Assembly (NCBI GenBank): GCA_037447655.1
Contig: JBBHKE010002689.1
Span: 155,642-219,641, forward strand
Direction of reading: 5' to 3'
From: Zygnema cylindricum
Lineage: Eukaryota; Streptophyta; Zygnematophyceae; Zygnematales; Zygnemataceae
DNA: 64,000 nt
A program made the translations under genes and the position numbers. How positions within the stretch are numbered: position 1 is the first letter of the stretch; each line of letters opens with the position of its first letter. The notes below the pieces were generated by a model. The model saw only the letters and a list, made by a program, of their open reading frames with translations, was not told the origin of the DNA and did not search any database. Of this stretch, positions 43,002 to 53,479 are shown one piece after another.

Positions 43002-44030
43002 TGCAATTCTGTGTCCTCCATTGGACTACAGAATATAGGAAGCCCCTAGATAGTTTTTAATTGACCCACTTTAAGCCACAACCACTGCTGCCCAAGTAAT
43101 CACGTTGACAATCTGTATGCACCCCTGTGCAGCCTGGACTCCTCTGAGTCCGTAGGAAAAAGAATCTCAACGCTCAACCAGGCGATAAGTTATGAGGTTA
43201 GTAAAAATGCCAATTTGTACAAACTCTCAAAGGGAGAGGTGACTACCTACCAAAATTTTCTAAGTCTTGATTCCCTCTAATAACTTCTATCTACTGAAGT
43301 ACGGACCAATCACATTACTGTTCCGTACCAAAAAGTACTACTGCCGGTGTACCTTTTGTACGGCCTATGTACGACAAGGCTATTAAGCGGACGCGTGTCT
43401 GCTTTTAACTTGTCCGTACATTCCTCGGAATTCCTATGACCGAATGTCATCTCTCCACGTGGCTCCAGGTCATGACACGTCACAAAACGCCAAGGTGACC
43501 ACTCCGGGATTTCAGTGATGATGTGTGCCGTCAGATTCGCAATGAGACGCAATCGTAGCCGTTAGAAATACTTGCGCGATATTTGTTTCGTTGACAAAAA
43601 CATGCGTGGTATTCGTTTTGAAATGATGTCGTACTTCGTACTTTAATAAAATTGTATCTATGCACGACGTATCCAGTTTTATTCAAATGAATTTGTTCCT
43701 TTCTAAATGTATATATATCTATCACATAGTATAGCACTTAGCATTGGTCCTAGTCTAATAGTATAGAGCTGACCGCTGTCCGTCAGTCTGACGACCGGTA
43801 GGTACCGGGATCGAATCCCGGGTCCGTCATATATATTTCTAGAGTCACCTACTAAAAATAACTGCCTGCTGGACTAGGGCAACCATGGATCAACCACCCT
43901 GTATATCCTTTAGTGACTACAACAAGTATGGGGGCTAGAGAGAGGAGGTGGAGGCAGACTGTCTGTCCTTTTCTTTTTATACTAACATATTTCACCTAGA
44001 AAATACTCTAGAAATCTATCAATTTCAACA
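43002..44030 (-). repeat. solo LTR M (A-type)
   Basis: 1029 bp, TG...CA, flanked by TTCTA and CTCTA (4 of 5). Retains the ATGGAGGACACAGAATTGCA end, the hairpin GGACTCCTCTGAGTCC (43136-43151), the U3 block and the tRNA-like module. Confidence 0.9.
43745..43829 (+). other. tRNA-like module, antisense in M
   Basis: TAGTATAGAGCTGACCG, then CCGGGATCGAATCCCGG (perfect 5-bp T-stem and B-box), then GTCCGTCA. The 5' side does not pair with the acceptor-like GTCCGTC. Confidence 0.7.
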
Positions 44031-44554
44031 CTCTACGCTTCTATTTGGGTAATAATATGATTCTAGCCTCCACTCTCGTTGGACAGGTGCAAATTTATTC
44101 CGGTTCACACGCCTCTCGTCCAATCATCTTTGACAAAGTTTATTTCGTACCTGACCTCAAGAAGAATATTTTTCGCCTAGTTGGGCTTTGCGCCATGGGA
44201 CTTTTGTTGTCATCACTGAATCCAACGTTCAATTCTTTTCCTCCACTAAAGATCTCATTGGTAATGGCATTAGAATGGGCAATTTATATCTTTTATTTAT
44301 TATTTATAGTATTGCTCATGCTTCATTAGCTCATTTTCCATCTTCTTCCTCTTTTTTGACATGGCATCTTCGATACGACCATTTTAATGGTGCTACTCTA
44401 GCTTCTTTTGGAAAAGGGCTTGTAAATGGCATTGATAATTTTACTGAAAACAAGTTTGACTTTTGTCATGGTTGTATTCTTCGAAAATGCCTCGTTTACC
44501 TTTTCCATTTTCTTCTTCTCGCTATTTGGCTCCGGTGATCTCATTCATAGTGAT
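44031..44554 (+). pseudogene. K protease end / GAG-pre-integrase
   Basis: FDKVYFVPDLKKNI, then after a frame change WHLRYDHFNGATLASFGKGLVNGI and CHGCILRKC, the copia GAG-pre-integrase zinc region, ending at IHSDV just before LTR L. Confidence 0.85.
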
Positions 44555-45281
44555 GTATGAAATTGTGAGACCTCGATGAGTCCTCAGAGAGAATAGCTTA
44601 CACGAAGTTTCTAATATAACCTTGACACCTTGGAGTTTGAGCAAGTATATCTGCCACCCTGACAGAAAACAACCCTAACCAGCTTCACCCTTGTGATGGC
44701 AAGGCTCCTCTGAGTCGATAGCAAAAAGAATGGCTTAATTTGCTCCCTTGAGCCCTAAATTATCAATGGTCAAAGTTGACCTTTTGTACAGGAGCTCTCC
44801 GAGAGAGAGGCGGCTAGATTAATTTTTTCTAAGTCCTAGATCCCTCTCTAAACCCTCTACTACTGAAGTACGAACCAATCAGATGACTGTACAGTACAGA
44901 AAGGTACACGTGCCAGAGTACTTTTTGTACGACTCCTGTACAACATGACCATATAGGTGACGCCTATCACATGCGGACTTGCAGTGAAGCTTTGCGGAGA
45001 TTCCGCAAATCAATGAGATGTCGCCACGTGTCATTCGGTGTGGTGATGACCGAAAACCGCCAAAACGACCATTTTGGAAAGTCCGCTTACGCCGTGGCCA
45101 TCCGATCGAAATCGACTTTTAATACCGAGCGTCTAAACAAATGTTCGTACTATTTGTTTCGTACTCTATATAAGTACATTAGGTTCTATGCACTAGCAGT
45201 TCGTTTCATTAGTTAAATGGAAATTACTACGTCTACATCTTTAAGTAATTATCGAACCCTAAACTTTTCTAGCTTTACACA
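44555..45281 (-). repeat. degraded LTR L (B/C-like) with flanking deletion
   Basis: Begins TGTATGAAATTGTGAGACCTCGATGAG, related to B and C LTR ends with the start codon lost, and contains the GTAC/ACGT promoter region and GGCTCCTCTGAGTC. The 3' half is short and the U3 block is missing. No target duplication found, and about 300 bp of K integrase between HSDV and RHKCEV is absent, so a deletion accompanied or followed insertion. Confidence 0.6.
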
Positions 45282-45605
45282 TTTTTTTTTTTGCGTCATA
45301 AGTGCGAGGTTTTTACCATTTCCAACATTTCAAGGCGCTTGTAGAAAATCACTTGTCGTTTTGCATCAAAACAATCAGCACGGATAATGGGGGGGAATTT
45401 GTTTCCAATTAGTTTTTACTAACACATACAATTATTCATCACAAAACATCTCCTCATTCTCCCCAGCAAAATGGTGATGTCGAATGTCTCAATTTCACTC
45501 TCATTGACATGTCTTGATCTCTTCTCCATATTGCCTCCTCAACTTTTCATTTTTGGGCGGAAGCCTTATTAACTTCCTCTTATATTCGTAATCGCTCTCC
45601 TACCT
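45282..45605 (+). pseudogene. K integrase core piece
   Basis: RHKCEVFTI, FQHFKALVENHLSF, TDNGGEFVSN (second catalytic Asp), PHSPQQNGDVECLN (catalytic Glu region changed from VAER to DVEC), FHFWAEALLTSSYIRNRSPT. Stops present. Interrupted at TACCT by chromovirus G and resumed at 58386. Confidence 0.85.
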
Positions 45606-46049
45606 TCTAAAATGAGTAACCTAGACACCACGTCTACGATGCACAACGAAATATTCCCAAAGATTCACTCGTAGCAATAGTAAGGTTACACACTTTATAC
45701 AAGGAAAAGCTGGGGCTTTATCAATCAGGAAGAGATTTCAAGATTGTCCGCTTGCTGTCTGAAGTCTACTTCTAAAAAGAGTATCTCTTCACTAAATCTA
45801 CTCACTATTTAAACTAGCTACTTGCCAGTTAATCCGGTACTACAGCTGGTCAACTATGTACACGTGGACACACTTCATTAATTGCATCTTATCCACACAA
45901 GGTTCTAGAACTATACAGTAAACTCTACATTTTGCTACGTTGCTATGCTGCTAAGTTGCGTTGCTATGCTGCGCTAGTCTGATATCGCAGCTGCGCTGTT
46001 TTGAAATCGCAACTACCGCAGCTTCTCCACTCTGCTCCCATTCTGTAAC
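45606..46049 (-). repeat. G 3' LTR
   Basis: Near-identical to 57934-58385 except for a 9-bp difference and substitutions; its first two bases on the element strand are altered. AAAAGGG on the element strand immediately before it is the polypurine tract. Rich in GCTATGCTGC / GCAGCTGCG motifs. Confidence 0.88.
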
Positions 46050-46101
46050 CCTTTTACAGTGCCTCACACTAAGAATTTAGCGTCCCGCTGAATGCTGTTC
46101 A

Positions 46102-47119
46102 TTAAAGAAATTCTATTTGTCGCAGTATTTCGTCCATCTCGCTGTAATAATCTTGGAACTCTTGATGGAGCGCATCGAACCTCCGGAGGAGTTGTTGGTG
46201 GTCATCTTGCAGGTCATCCATGTAGCTTTGTAAGTCTCCGCATCTCGTTTCCATGAGACTGGTGCGATGGTCGACTGCTATCAGCCGGCGCCTGGTGATT
46301 CGCCACCTCAAATGTTCGTCTCTTTCCTCGGGAGCGCTCTTCGGTGCTACCTTTTCTGATCGAGGCAGTTTTGGTAGCGCTTCAACCGGAATTGGACTCG
46401 GGGAAGCTGGAGTCGTTCCCGCTAATTCCTCCTCTTCTTCCTCCGCCTCGGCTTCCCACCGCGGTACATTCCTCAATTTGAAGGAAACGTGTTTTTTGGC
46501 AGCTTGGGCCCTCTGCAACGCGTTCTTTCGGGCCAATTTTAGTGCGCGTACCTCGGGTGTGACTTTAGCCCATGAAATGATATCGTGGAGGCGAATATCC
46601 CATGGGTGGTTTTTTTGAAGCAACCTTGGAAAGTCCACCCGGTATAGGTAGTAGTCCTCGACCACCTCTACAAACGGCAAAACGTGAGGGTTCAACTAGA
46701 CGTAACCCTTATGATTATTCCCCAGGTACTTTGTACGCATAACATTCCACGCAGGGTGAGAAGGTACGCCGGATAGAATGTTGAGTGGTTCCCCGGGTTT
46801 CCCAGTACGCCACTCTGTTGGCCACTTTGCAGGGTCATAGTAGAATCGTTTCACAAAGCTGAAGGTTAGGTCGAGGTTTTAGGAGTCTATGGGTAGAGGA
46901 AATAGATAGTCGGGGATTTCTTCTTCCCTATCACTTTCTTCCTCCCTTTCCCTTTCTTCCCGTCGGAGGACAAATACGTCATCCTTGCTAGGATACTGCT
47001 CCTCCGCCTTCTTCTGGGAGCTCTCGGAAGTATACTCATCGGCGGTACTCTCCTTTTCAAGATCTCTTTTCACTTCCAAATCAGAGGCATGGTTCTCTTC
47101 TGGTGGAGGTGTCGGTTCT
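46102..47119 (-). pseudogene. G extra 3' ORF, C-terminal part
   Basis: One frame runs from 47119 to 46102 with two nonsense codons (near 46878 and 46697). It reads an acidic, E/R-rich segment (REEREREEESDREEEIPDYL), then FVKRFYYDPAKWPTEWR, HPAWNVMRTKYLG, DYYLYRVDFPRLLQ, a basic region RALKLARKNALQRAQAAKK, and a C-terminal coiled-coil-like stretch (LRRFDALHQEFQDYYSEMDE). It continues rightward beyond solo LTR D2. I do not recognise the family; it is not RT, integrase or an obvious envelope (no membrane segment). It lies in the sense direction between pol and the 3' LTR. Confidence 0.6.
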
Positions 47120-48279
47120 TGTTGTCCACAGCCATTTCTAGCCATGGATTCACCCTAGGAAGCACCACAGACTACCCTAAGAACAACGTACTTTGGATAC
47201 ACACGGAATTCAACAAAATTAACAAAACAAGCTGAAACTACATTTACAAATATTATCTAGGATATAAAATGACCTCAAAAAGTTTCAGACAAAAATAATA
47301 AATAGATTGATCACATCATCTAGTCAAAGTTGTAGAAAAACAGTTTGCCCTAACTTTGATCAAACAGACTAACTTCACAATGAAGTAAAACACAGACCAG
47401 GCACACAATAGACTTGAAAATCTGTGACAATATTAAAAATATAAATAGGAACACACATGCAAAATTTCAGATAATTCCGCTTGCATATCTGAGAGTAATC
47501 CTCAGATAAAATTACCAAAAATAACCATGAAAATTTTTTGGTCCAAAAAGTTCCTATGTCCTAAAATGACGAAGTCCTACAAATATATACAAGAGCTTAC
47601 TGCTGAATGTACGGAGGCATATCAGACGTACGCTATCTTCCAGCTACCTCTATTAATGCCGGTATACCCGAATACTTCAAGGTATGTCAAAGTGAGTAAA
47701 TCTACACTAATAATTAATTCACAAAAAGACACATCAATGTTCAACCAAATATTTACATCGACGCTTCCGTAAAATCCGCGTACTGAGTATCAACTTGATT
47801 AGTCACTTGAGGACGAAACCACGTCATGAACCGACATCACATACGTACGGTCCACTTGATACCACATTATCAAAATACAATCCTTTGGAAATATCGGTGG
47901 ACGCCGTCCGCCCTCCAAATGTACCACGTATCACTTGCCGAAATTAAACCGTACCGAACTTGCGTCCTTTGCAATAAATACGCCTCTCGCAAATAAAGTA
48001 CACTTGTCCAAATAAGACGCTTCGTATCGGCGACGTAGATATTCAACATTTCATAAATTTCACATTGGATCGCTTCGCGATCCGCCATCCATTTGTAAAC
48101 GTATTCGAGCCACTCAATTAATCTCTTTAATTTCAATCGTACAATTACTCCCCCAATCCACAAATCCATTCGAACCTCCATTTGTACCACCACAACATTT
48201 CCGGTAATAATCTACGCACGAACCGTCGCGTGCTCACAAAATGTGGTGTAAGTACGAAACTAACATTTAAAAAACAACA
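47120..48279 (-). repeat. solo LTR D2
   Basis: 1160 bp, TGTTGTCC...AACAACA, flanked by GTTCT (47115-47119) and GTTCC (48280-48284). Contains the perfect hairpin GGATCGCTTCGCGATCC near 48065-48082. An ATG 26 nt from its element-strand 3' end (47145) opens MARNGCGQQ, which runs by chance or design into the flanking G frame. Confidence 0.8.
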
Positions 48280-48699
48280 GTTCCCGCTCTGGTTCTTCGG
48301 CATCTCAGAGCTCGTGATCCTCTTCCTCCTCACGCTCACCTTCTCAGAGTGGGAAATACTTTGGGTCTTGCGAATTTTCTGATCCTTCCCCTCCCGTGCT
48401 TCCACTTGTGTCCTTCTTGCCAAAAGCCGCTTCTACCTTTTCCCCTTTCTCCGTCACTGTTATACTCTGGTCCGCTTTTACCATGGCTTCGGCTTGGACC
48501 CGAAGTCTGTCCCGATAAGCATATCCTCATTTCCCTTCCGCACTAGTCTCCTCCTTTTTGGTGGTGAAGAGGATGATGACGACATGGACGCTATTGTAGT
48601 GGAGAGTTCCGGTAAATTGATAAGTGCAGGTAGGCAGTTTGTATGAAGCGAGAGGTTCTCAAGAGTGCTACTATTTGGTTTGATATTAGGGCTGATGGC
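48280..48699 (-). pseudogene. G extra 3' ORF, N-terminal part
   Basis: Minus strand MSSSSSSPPKRRRLVRKGNED, then after a frame change RDRLRVQAEAMVKADQSITV, VEAAFGKKDTSGS and an E-rich run EGEREEEEDHEL; the last bases join EEPERE to PTPPPEEN at 47119 once D2 and one duplication are removed. Contains a basic KRRRLVRK patch that could be a nuclear localisation signal. Start uncertain; MMKLPKPPT at 48732 is another candidate. Confidence 0.45.
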
Positions 48700-48732
48700 G
48701 GCTTTAGTGGGGGGTTTTGGAAGTTTCATCAT

Positions 48733-49061
48733 CGAAACTTTTCATGCGTCGCAATGTTTGAGGGTATCGCAGAGTTCAAAACTTCGCCGATTTCGAGACT
48801 GCGACGATATCACAGGTTCAACGTCGCCAACGTTGCGATTCACAATTTCGCTGTTGCGATCCTCTGTCAGCGCAGCCGCGATGCTGCGATACTCTGACAA
48901 CGTAGCTACTATTCTGCGATACCGTGGTTGCGCGTCGATAGCGCTGCGGACTTTCGTCAGCGCTGTTGCCTTTCGTTGTTCAAACCCAAGATGACTGCGA
49001 CGGTTGCGACATTGCGATTCGTTTTTCGTAGGCGTCCGTTCTGGCTGCCCCTTCGCTTAAG
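48733..49061. repeat. TTGCGA/GCTGCGA-rich tract
   Basis: Between the chromodomain and the extra ORF. Dense in TGCGAT, GTCGCA and CAGCGC motifs without a strict period; similar short motifs occur in the G, D and H LTRs. Confidence 0.4.
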
Positions 49062-50295
49062 CTAAGTGTCCGCACTTTGCTGAAATCGGCGCTGTAATTT
49101 TGGGGTGTGAAGATCATTTTCATCAATCGAAGAATTGTCTTCAGCATTGTAACCTTTCCATCGAACCAAGTACTGAGTTGTATGCGACCTCCCTTGTCGT
49201 AATTCGCGGGAGTGGAGGATCTCTTCTGCCTCATATTCATCCAGGGTATTTTGAACATGGGGAAGAGGTGTATTGCGAAGCCGATTTGGGAACATTGAAT
49301 CGGGATTTCGGAATGGCTTAAGAAGGGACATATGAAAGACATCATGTATTTTCCATTCCGGTAGAATGTCTAGTTTATACGCAACCGCATTGACCTTGGA
49401 GAGTATGGTAAATGGTCTCGTAAATCTCGCTGCCAACTTGTAGAGAGTGCATGGGGGATGGAGAGGTTTGCCATATTCAGTCTTACTCTGTCCCCAACAT
49501 GAAAGTTAATGTCCTATCTATGAGTGTTGGCTGTAGATTTTTGAGGACTCTTTGCTTGTTGCAGGACGGTCGCCGGTTTTTCTAAATTGGTACGCAACGT
49601 TTTCGTAAAGTCCACTGCGGCAGGTGTGCTACAGTCGGTTGCAATCAGATTTTGGGGAAGGGTTGACTGTCGGTTTTTGAGAAAGAAGAGTGTAGCATTC
49701 GTGGAAGAATGAACTGCACTGTTGTATGCAACTTCAATCGCCGTAAGATGTTTCGCCCAATCTGTCAGGTGTACCGACACGTACGCTTGCGGAGCTTCCT
49801 CTAATGTCCTGTTCATTCTCTCCGTTTGTCTATCAGTTTGAGGGTGATAGGCGGTGGACATAGCCAATTGTGTCCCGCAGATAGCAAACAAATTCCTCCA
49901 GAAGTGGCTAACGAATTTGCGGTCGCGGTCACTGAAAATCTTTTTAAGAAGGCCGTGGTGACATAATATCTCACGGAAGAAGAGATCCGCGACATCTCAA
50001 GCCGTAGCCGTGGTTTTTGTGGGGAGGAAATGAGCCATCTTCGTAAGATACTCAACGACAACATAAATGGGGTCGTAGCCATCCGATGTTACTAGAACAA
50101 CGACGATAAAATCCATCGAGATTGCTTCCAAAGGGACGGATGGTGTAGGGAGGGGTTGCAAGAGTCCTTGACGACTGTGGATCCGTTTATTCACGCGAAG
50201 AGTCACAGTTTTGGACATACTCCGCAACATCTTTTGTCATGTTTGGCCAATAGTACACTTCAGCAATTCGTGCAATAATTTTGTCTCCCCAAAAG
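49062..50295 (-). pseudogene. G integrase (main part) and chromodomain
   Basis: Continues the integrase interrupted by B2: FWGDKIIARIAEVYYWPNMTKDV, PLEAISMDFIVVVLVTSDGYDPIYVVVEYLTKMAHF (first Asp), HHGLLKKIFSDRDRKF, MSTAYHPQTDRQTERMNRTLE (Glu) and LSRVNAVAYKLDLP-like IHDVFHMSLLKPF. The C-terminus has a chromodomain, EYEAEEILHSRELRQGRSHTTQYLVRWKGY (about 49110-49230), which in chromoviruses directs integration to heterochromatin. Several frames, so inactive. Confidence 0.9.
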
Positions 50296-50371
50296 TGTTG
50301 GAATTCAAGTATTTTATAGGTCTAGAGATTGCAAAATAAAAAGCAAAATAGTAGATATTGACAGCCTGCCT

Positions 50372-50432
50372 CTAACTCCTCACTCAAGTCCCCACACTTG
50401 TCGCAGTCACTGAAGACTAGAGGAGGAGTTAG
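50372..50432 (+). other. U3 hairpin block with conserved loop (B2)
   Basis: Perfect 10-bp stem, 41-nt loop. The stem sequence differs from that of A while the loop core and the following CCATGGCTGCC are conserved. Confidence 0.6.
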
Positions 50433-50502
50433 CCATGGCTGCCTGTGCTGTCTAGAGAGAGACAGGCAGTTGTTTTATAAGGTTTTCTCTAAAAGGGAGT
50501 TT

Positions 50503-50580
50503 TGACAGAGCCAGGATTTGGTCCTGGTACCTGCCATTCGTCACACCCGCAACAGCCGGTAACCTTATCCAGATAGTCTA
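50503..50580 (-). other. tRNA-like module, antisense in B2 5' LTR
   Basis: Minus strand: GGATAAGGTTACCGGCTG, then CCAGGACCAAATCCTGG (T-arm-like, perfect stem), then CTCTGTCA. Confidence 0.6.
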
Positions 50581-51470
50581 AATTATATGATAGAGTATAC
50601 GGGGTATGTTATTAATATAAACAGCTACAATAAGACTAATTCATTTAACTAGAACTATATGCATACTGCATAGAAACAGTTGTGTAAAGTACGACGTACG
50701 GTACGGATACGAAATAAATACCGCGCAGTTTGTTTGACGCCGGAAAGAATACCGCGCAAGTATTTATGACGTCCACGATTGAAATCCAAATTTGATCGGA
50801 CAGCCGCGAAGGATGCCGAGATCGTGGAGTACGATTTTGGCGGTTTGCCATCACCGCCACATTGAGTGACACGTGGCAACACTACATTAGATTGCGGCAA
50901 CTCCGGGGATTACGAAAACGAATCCGGATATGACACGTGTCAACATTTTGGCCATGTCGTACTATGGCCGTACATAAAGTACACCGGCACCTGTACTTTT
51001 CTGTTACGACACAGTGTTTTAATTGGTGCCGTACTTCAGTAGATAGAGTTTTAGAGGGAGATAGGACTTCGAAAATTTTTGCAGATAGGACCCTCTCTCT
51101 AAGAGAGCACCTTGTATAAATGGCTAACTTTGGGCAACCATAACTATCAATTTACTTGACCATTTTCAGTGATTTTTTTTGCTGCAGACTTAGGGGAGTC
51201 CAGGCTACACAGGGGTGTAGCCGGTCAGAGTTTTTGTCTGCCAGGGTGGCTACATTTCTAAGGGAAAGTCAAAGTGGGTGAATGTGTCTTAATCTCATAT
51301 TCTAACTTTGCATTCTGTGGTAGAACTGAGCACACAGAAAGTGTTATTTCACAGGGGTGAATCTATAATGGGGTTCTGACTGTCAAGGGGTCAGTCACTT
51401 GGGTTTATATCAACTTGGAGTCGGCACTATCTAGATTAGCTTCTTTTGGATCTGCATACTCTGAGGGCCA

Positions 51471-52802
51471 ATGGAGGTCTCAGAGTTTCAGGTTATGGGC
51501 CCACCATCTAGGATGCCTATGTTCGATGGAAAAGACTTCACTTATTGGGAGTTTACAATGGCGGGATTGCTTTTCGAGAAGCACTTATGGGGAATTGTTT
51601 CAGGACAAGTGAGATGTCCGCCACCTGGCTTTGGAGGAGCTTACTATGGAGATTCATCTGAGGCTGCCCAGAATATCAACCGGAGTTCAGATGCAACGGA
51701 AGGTGAAGGGAAAAATCTTTCCGTGGATGGGGAAATAGGGGAGAAGGAAAAAGGGACACCTATGGTGAGGGGAGCTAGGCTCTCAGCTATGGTACCACAT
51801 GTAGGGATTAAAACTGAAGAAAATGACAAAAAAATATGGGAATACAAAAACACTATAGCAAAACATCTCATACTTAGATAAGTGTCTAAGTCGATAGCTA
51901 TCAGTATTTTAAGTCTAACCAAGTCTTCACAGATATGGGAAGCACTAATTCTGATTTATAAGAGTAAGACTATTCAGAGGCAGCAATTAGTAAAACAGGA
52001 AATAGAGGCCTACGTTTATAAAGGCGGTAGCATGATAGAGTTTTGCAATGATATTGCTGCGTTATATGTTGAGCTTACTAGTGCGAAATATGTAGAATTT
52101 GAGGAGAGTAAGATTAATACACTACTTATGAAACTCCCTGATGAGTACGAAAACATCATTTGTCGTATGCAAGCAATGGATGGCTCCTCATGGACTTGGA
52201 GCTTTACCATGGGGATAATTCTTGTGAGGGAAAGCACTTTGGAGCTTCGTAGGGGAAGGGACAGGGTCAATGCATTTTCAGCTGGTGGTGATTGGCGGAA
52301 GCGTGATGAGAGGAATGGTGGTGACGAGCGGAAGCGTGATGAGAGGAACGGTGGTGACGAGCGGAAGCGCGATGAGAGAAAGAAAGACAAAGGTAAACCT
52401 TATCGGCACTTTGGTGGAAAGAGAGGGAGAGGAAAAGAAAGGGGAGCTTTGAAAAAGGGGGTTTGCTTCTTTTGTAGGGAACCGGGTCATTATATGGAGG
52501 AATGCCCTTGTTTGGAAAAACTTAGAAGTTGGAATGTGGATGAGGAGGAAGAAGGGGAAGAGGAGAAAGAGGATGAAGATTTTTTTGAGCTTCTCCGGAT
52601 TAGTAGTACGAAGAAGAGAGAAAAACACACAGTAATTGCACGAAGGCAACAGTGTGCTTTTGAAGGTATAAGGGAAGTAAAGAGAGAGGAGGTACTTGAG
52701 GATGTCGAGGAGTGTAGAGTGTATGACTTAGAAATGAGAAAGTCAGTTCTAGGATCCATAAGTGAAAACGGGAAAGATAAAATTAATCAGGATAATTTTT
52801 AG
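51471..52802 (+). pseudogene. B2 gag
   Basis: MEVSEFQVMGPPSRMPMFDGKDFTYWEF starts in the LTR; one nonsense codon (TAA at 51879-51881, Tyr in B1) interrupts an otherwise open gag of about 440 codons. Domains: copia gag N-terminal region, MIEFCNDIAALYVEL and INTLLMKLPDEYENI, an RDERNGGDERK repeat tract (about 52300-52390), zinc knuckle CFFCREPGHYMEEC (52467-52508), and an acidic tail. With a single stop this is nearly intact gag. Confidence 0.85.
51491..51505 (+). other. B2 primer-binding site (half-tRNA iMet)
   Basis: GGTTATGGGCCCACC immediately after the LTR, identical to element A, and in the gag frame as VMGPP. Confidence 0.85.
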
Positions 52803-52867
52803 ATAATAGGGAAACAGATAAGTGGTCGGAAAGGGAGACTTCAACGGATTCCGAGGAAAGGGGAGAA

Positions 52868-53422
52868 GTGAAACTCGAAGAGGTTTTAAAGGATAGGGGA
52901 GAAGAGAAATATTTGATTAAAGGTTTAGGGGAGAATAAATATTTATTGGGAATTAAATTAGAAAGTAATAGTGGAAAGAATTCCATGGGAGAGAGTGAGG
53001 GAAGTTCAAAAAATGGGGTAATAATCATGGATAAAAATATGAGTACGAAAGATGTAGATCTTATGAGGAACTTAGTGGGGACTAGTGTTTTTTGGGAATA
53101 TTTGGGGGTGGATGGATTTGACATCACTACTTGGTGTGATGTCACTTGTGAAGATGTGCCTGTAAAAGGGTTAGCACTTGGATGTATGTTGCAGATTGGA
53201 GATGGGGCTGGCTGTTTGGATCGCAAGAGGGAAATCGGTTTGTGTGTGGATAAAAGAGTGATGAAGTGTAAAAAATCTTTGCTTGGATTTATGAAAAGTG
53301 GGATGCTAAATAAAATGTGTAATGCAATTATCATTTCAGTTCATTTAATGCACTGTGTTAAATACTTAAGTTTTATGAAAGGAAAAGGAAAAAGGAAAAA
53401 GAAAAGGAAAAAGGGGAGGTGA
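52868..53422 (+). CDS. B2 second ORF, RT/RNase H patchwork
   Basis: Open frame of 184 codons homologous to B1 2033-2623: NKYLLGIKLESNSGK, VIIMDKNMSTKDVDLMRNLVGT, DITTWCDVTCEDVPVKG and GFMKSGMLNKM. A long basic tail (KGKGKRKKKRKKGR) comes from a purine tract near the polypurine site. Lacks RT and RNase H catalytic residues. Whether it is translated is unknown. Confidence 0.5.
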   Translation: MKLEEVLKDRGEEKYLIKGLGENKYLLGIKLESNSGKNSMGESEGSSKNGVIIMDKNMSTKDVDLMRNLVGTSVFWEYLGVDGFDITTWCDVTCEDVPVKGLALGCMLQIGDGAGCLDRKREIGLCVDKRVMKCKKSLLGFMKSGMLNKMCNAIIISVHLMHCVKYLSFMKGKGKRKKKRKKGR

Positions 53423-53479
53423 TGTTTGTTTACTTGTTTGTGGAAGTTGAAAGAAAAATAGACTAGAAAATAAGGGGAG

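Larger units (their letters stand above)
50296..51490 (+). repeat. B2 5' LTR
   Basis: TGTTGGAATTC...GAGTTTCA. U3 hairpin CTAACTCCTC (50372-50381) / GAGGAGTTAG (50423-50432) is perfect over 10 bp with the conserved CCCCACACTTGTCGCAGTCA loop. tRNA-like module 50503-50580 (minus). Gag start ATG at 51471, 20 nt before the end. Confidence 0.92.

Noticed and set aside
45606-46049. Independent solo LTR in K
   Set aside because: Its left flank TACCT matches the right flank of the LTR at 57934-58385, and K integrase text joins exactly across both, so the two LTRs belong to one full-length element.
47119-47145. D2 as the 5' LTR of an element whose gag is the 46102-47145 frame
   Set aside because: D2 is flanked by GTTCT/GTTCC, a likely target duplication, and the acidic frame resumes on its other side (EEPERE then PTPPPEEN). 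A solo LTR inside G's extra ORF explains the sequence better.
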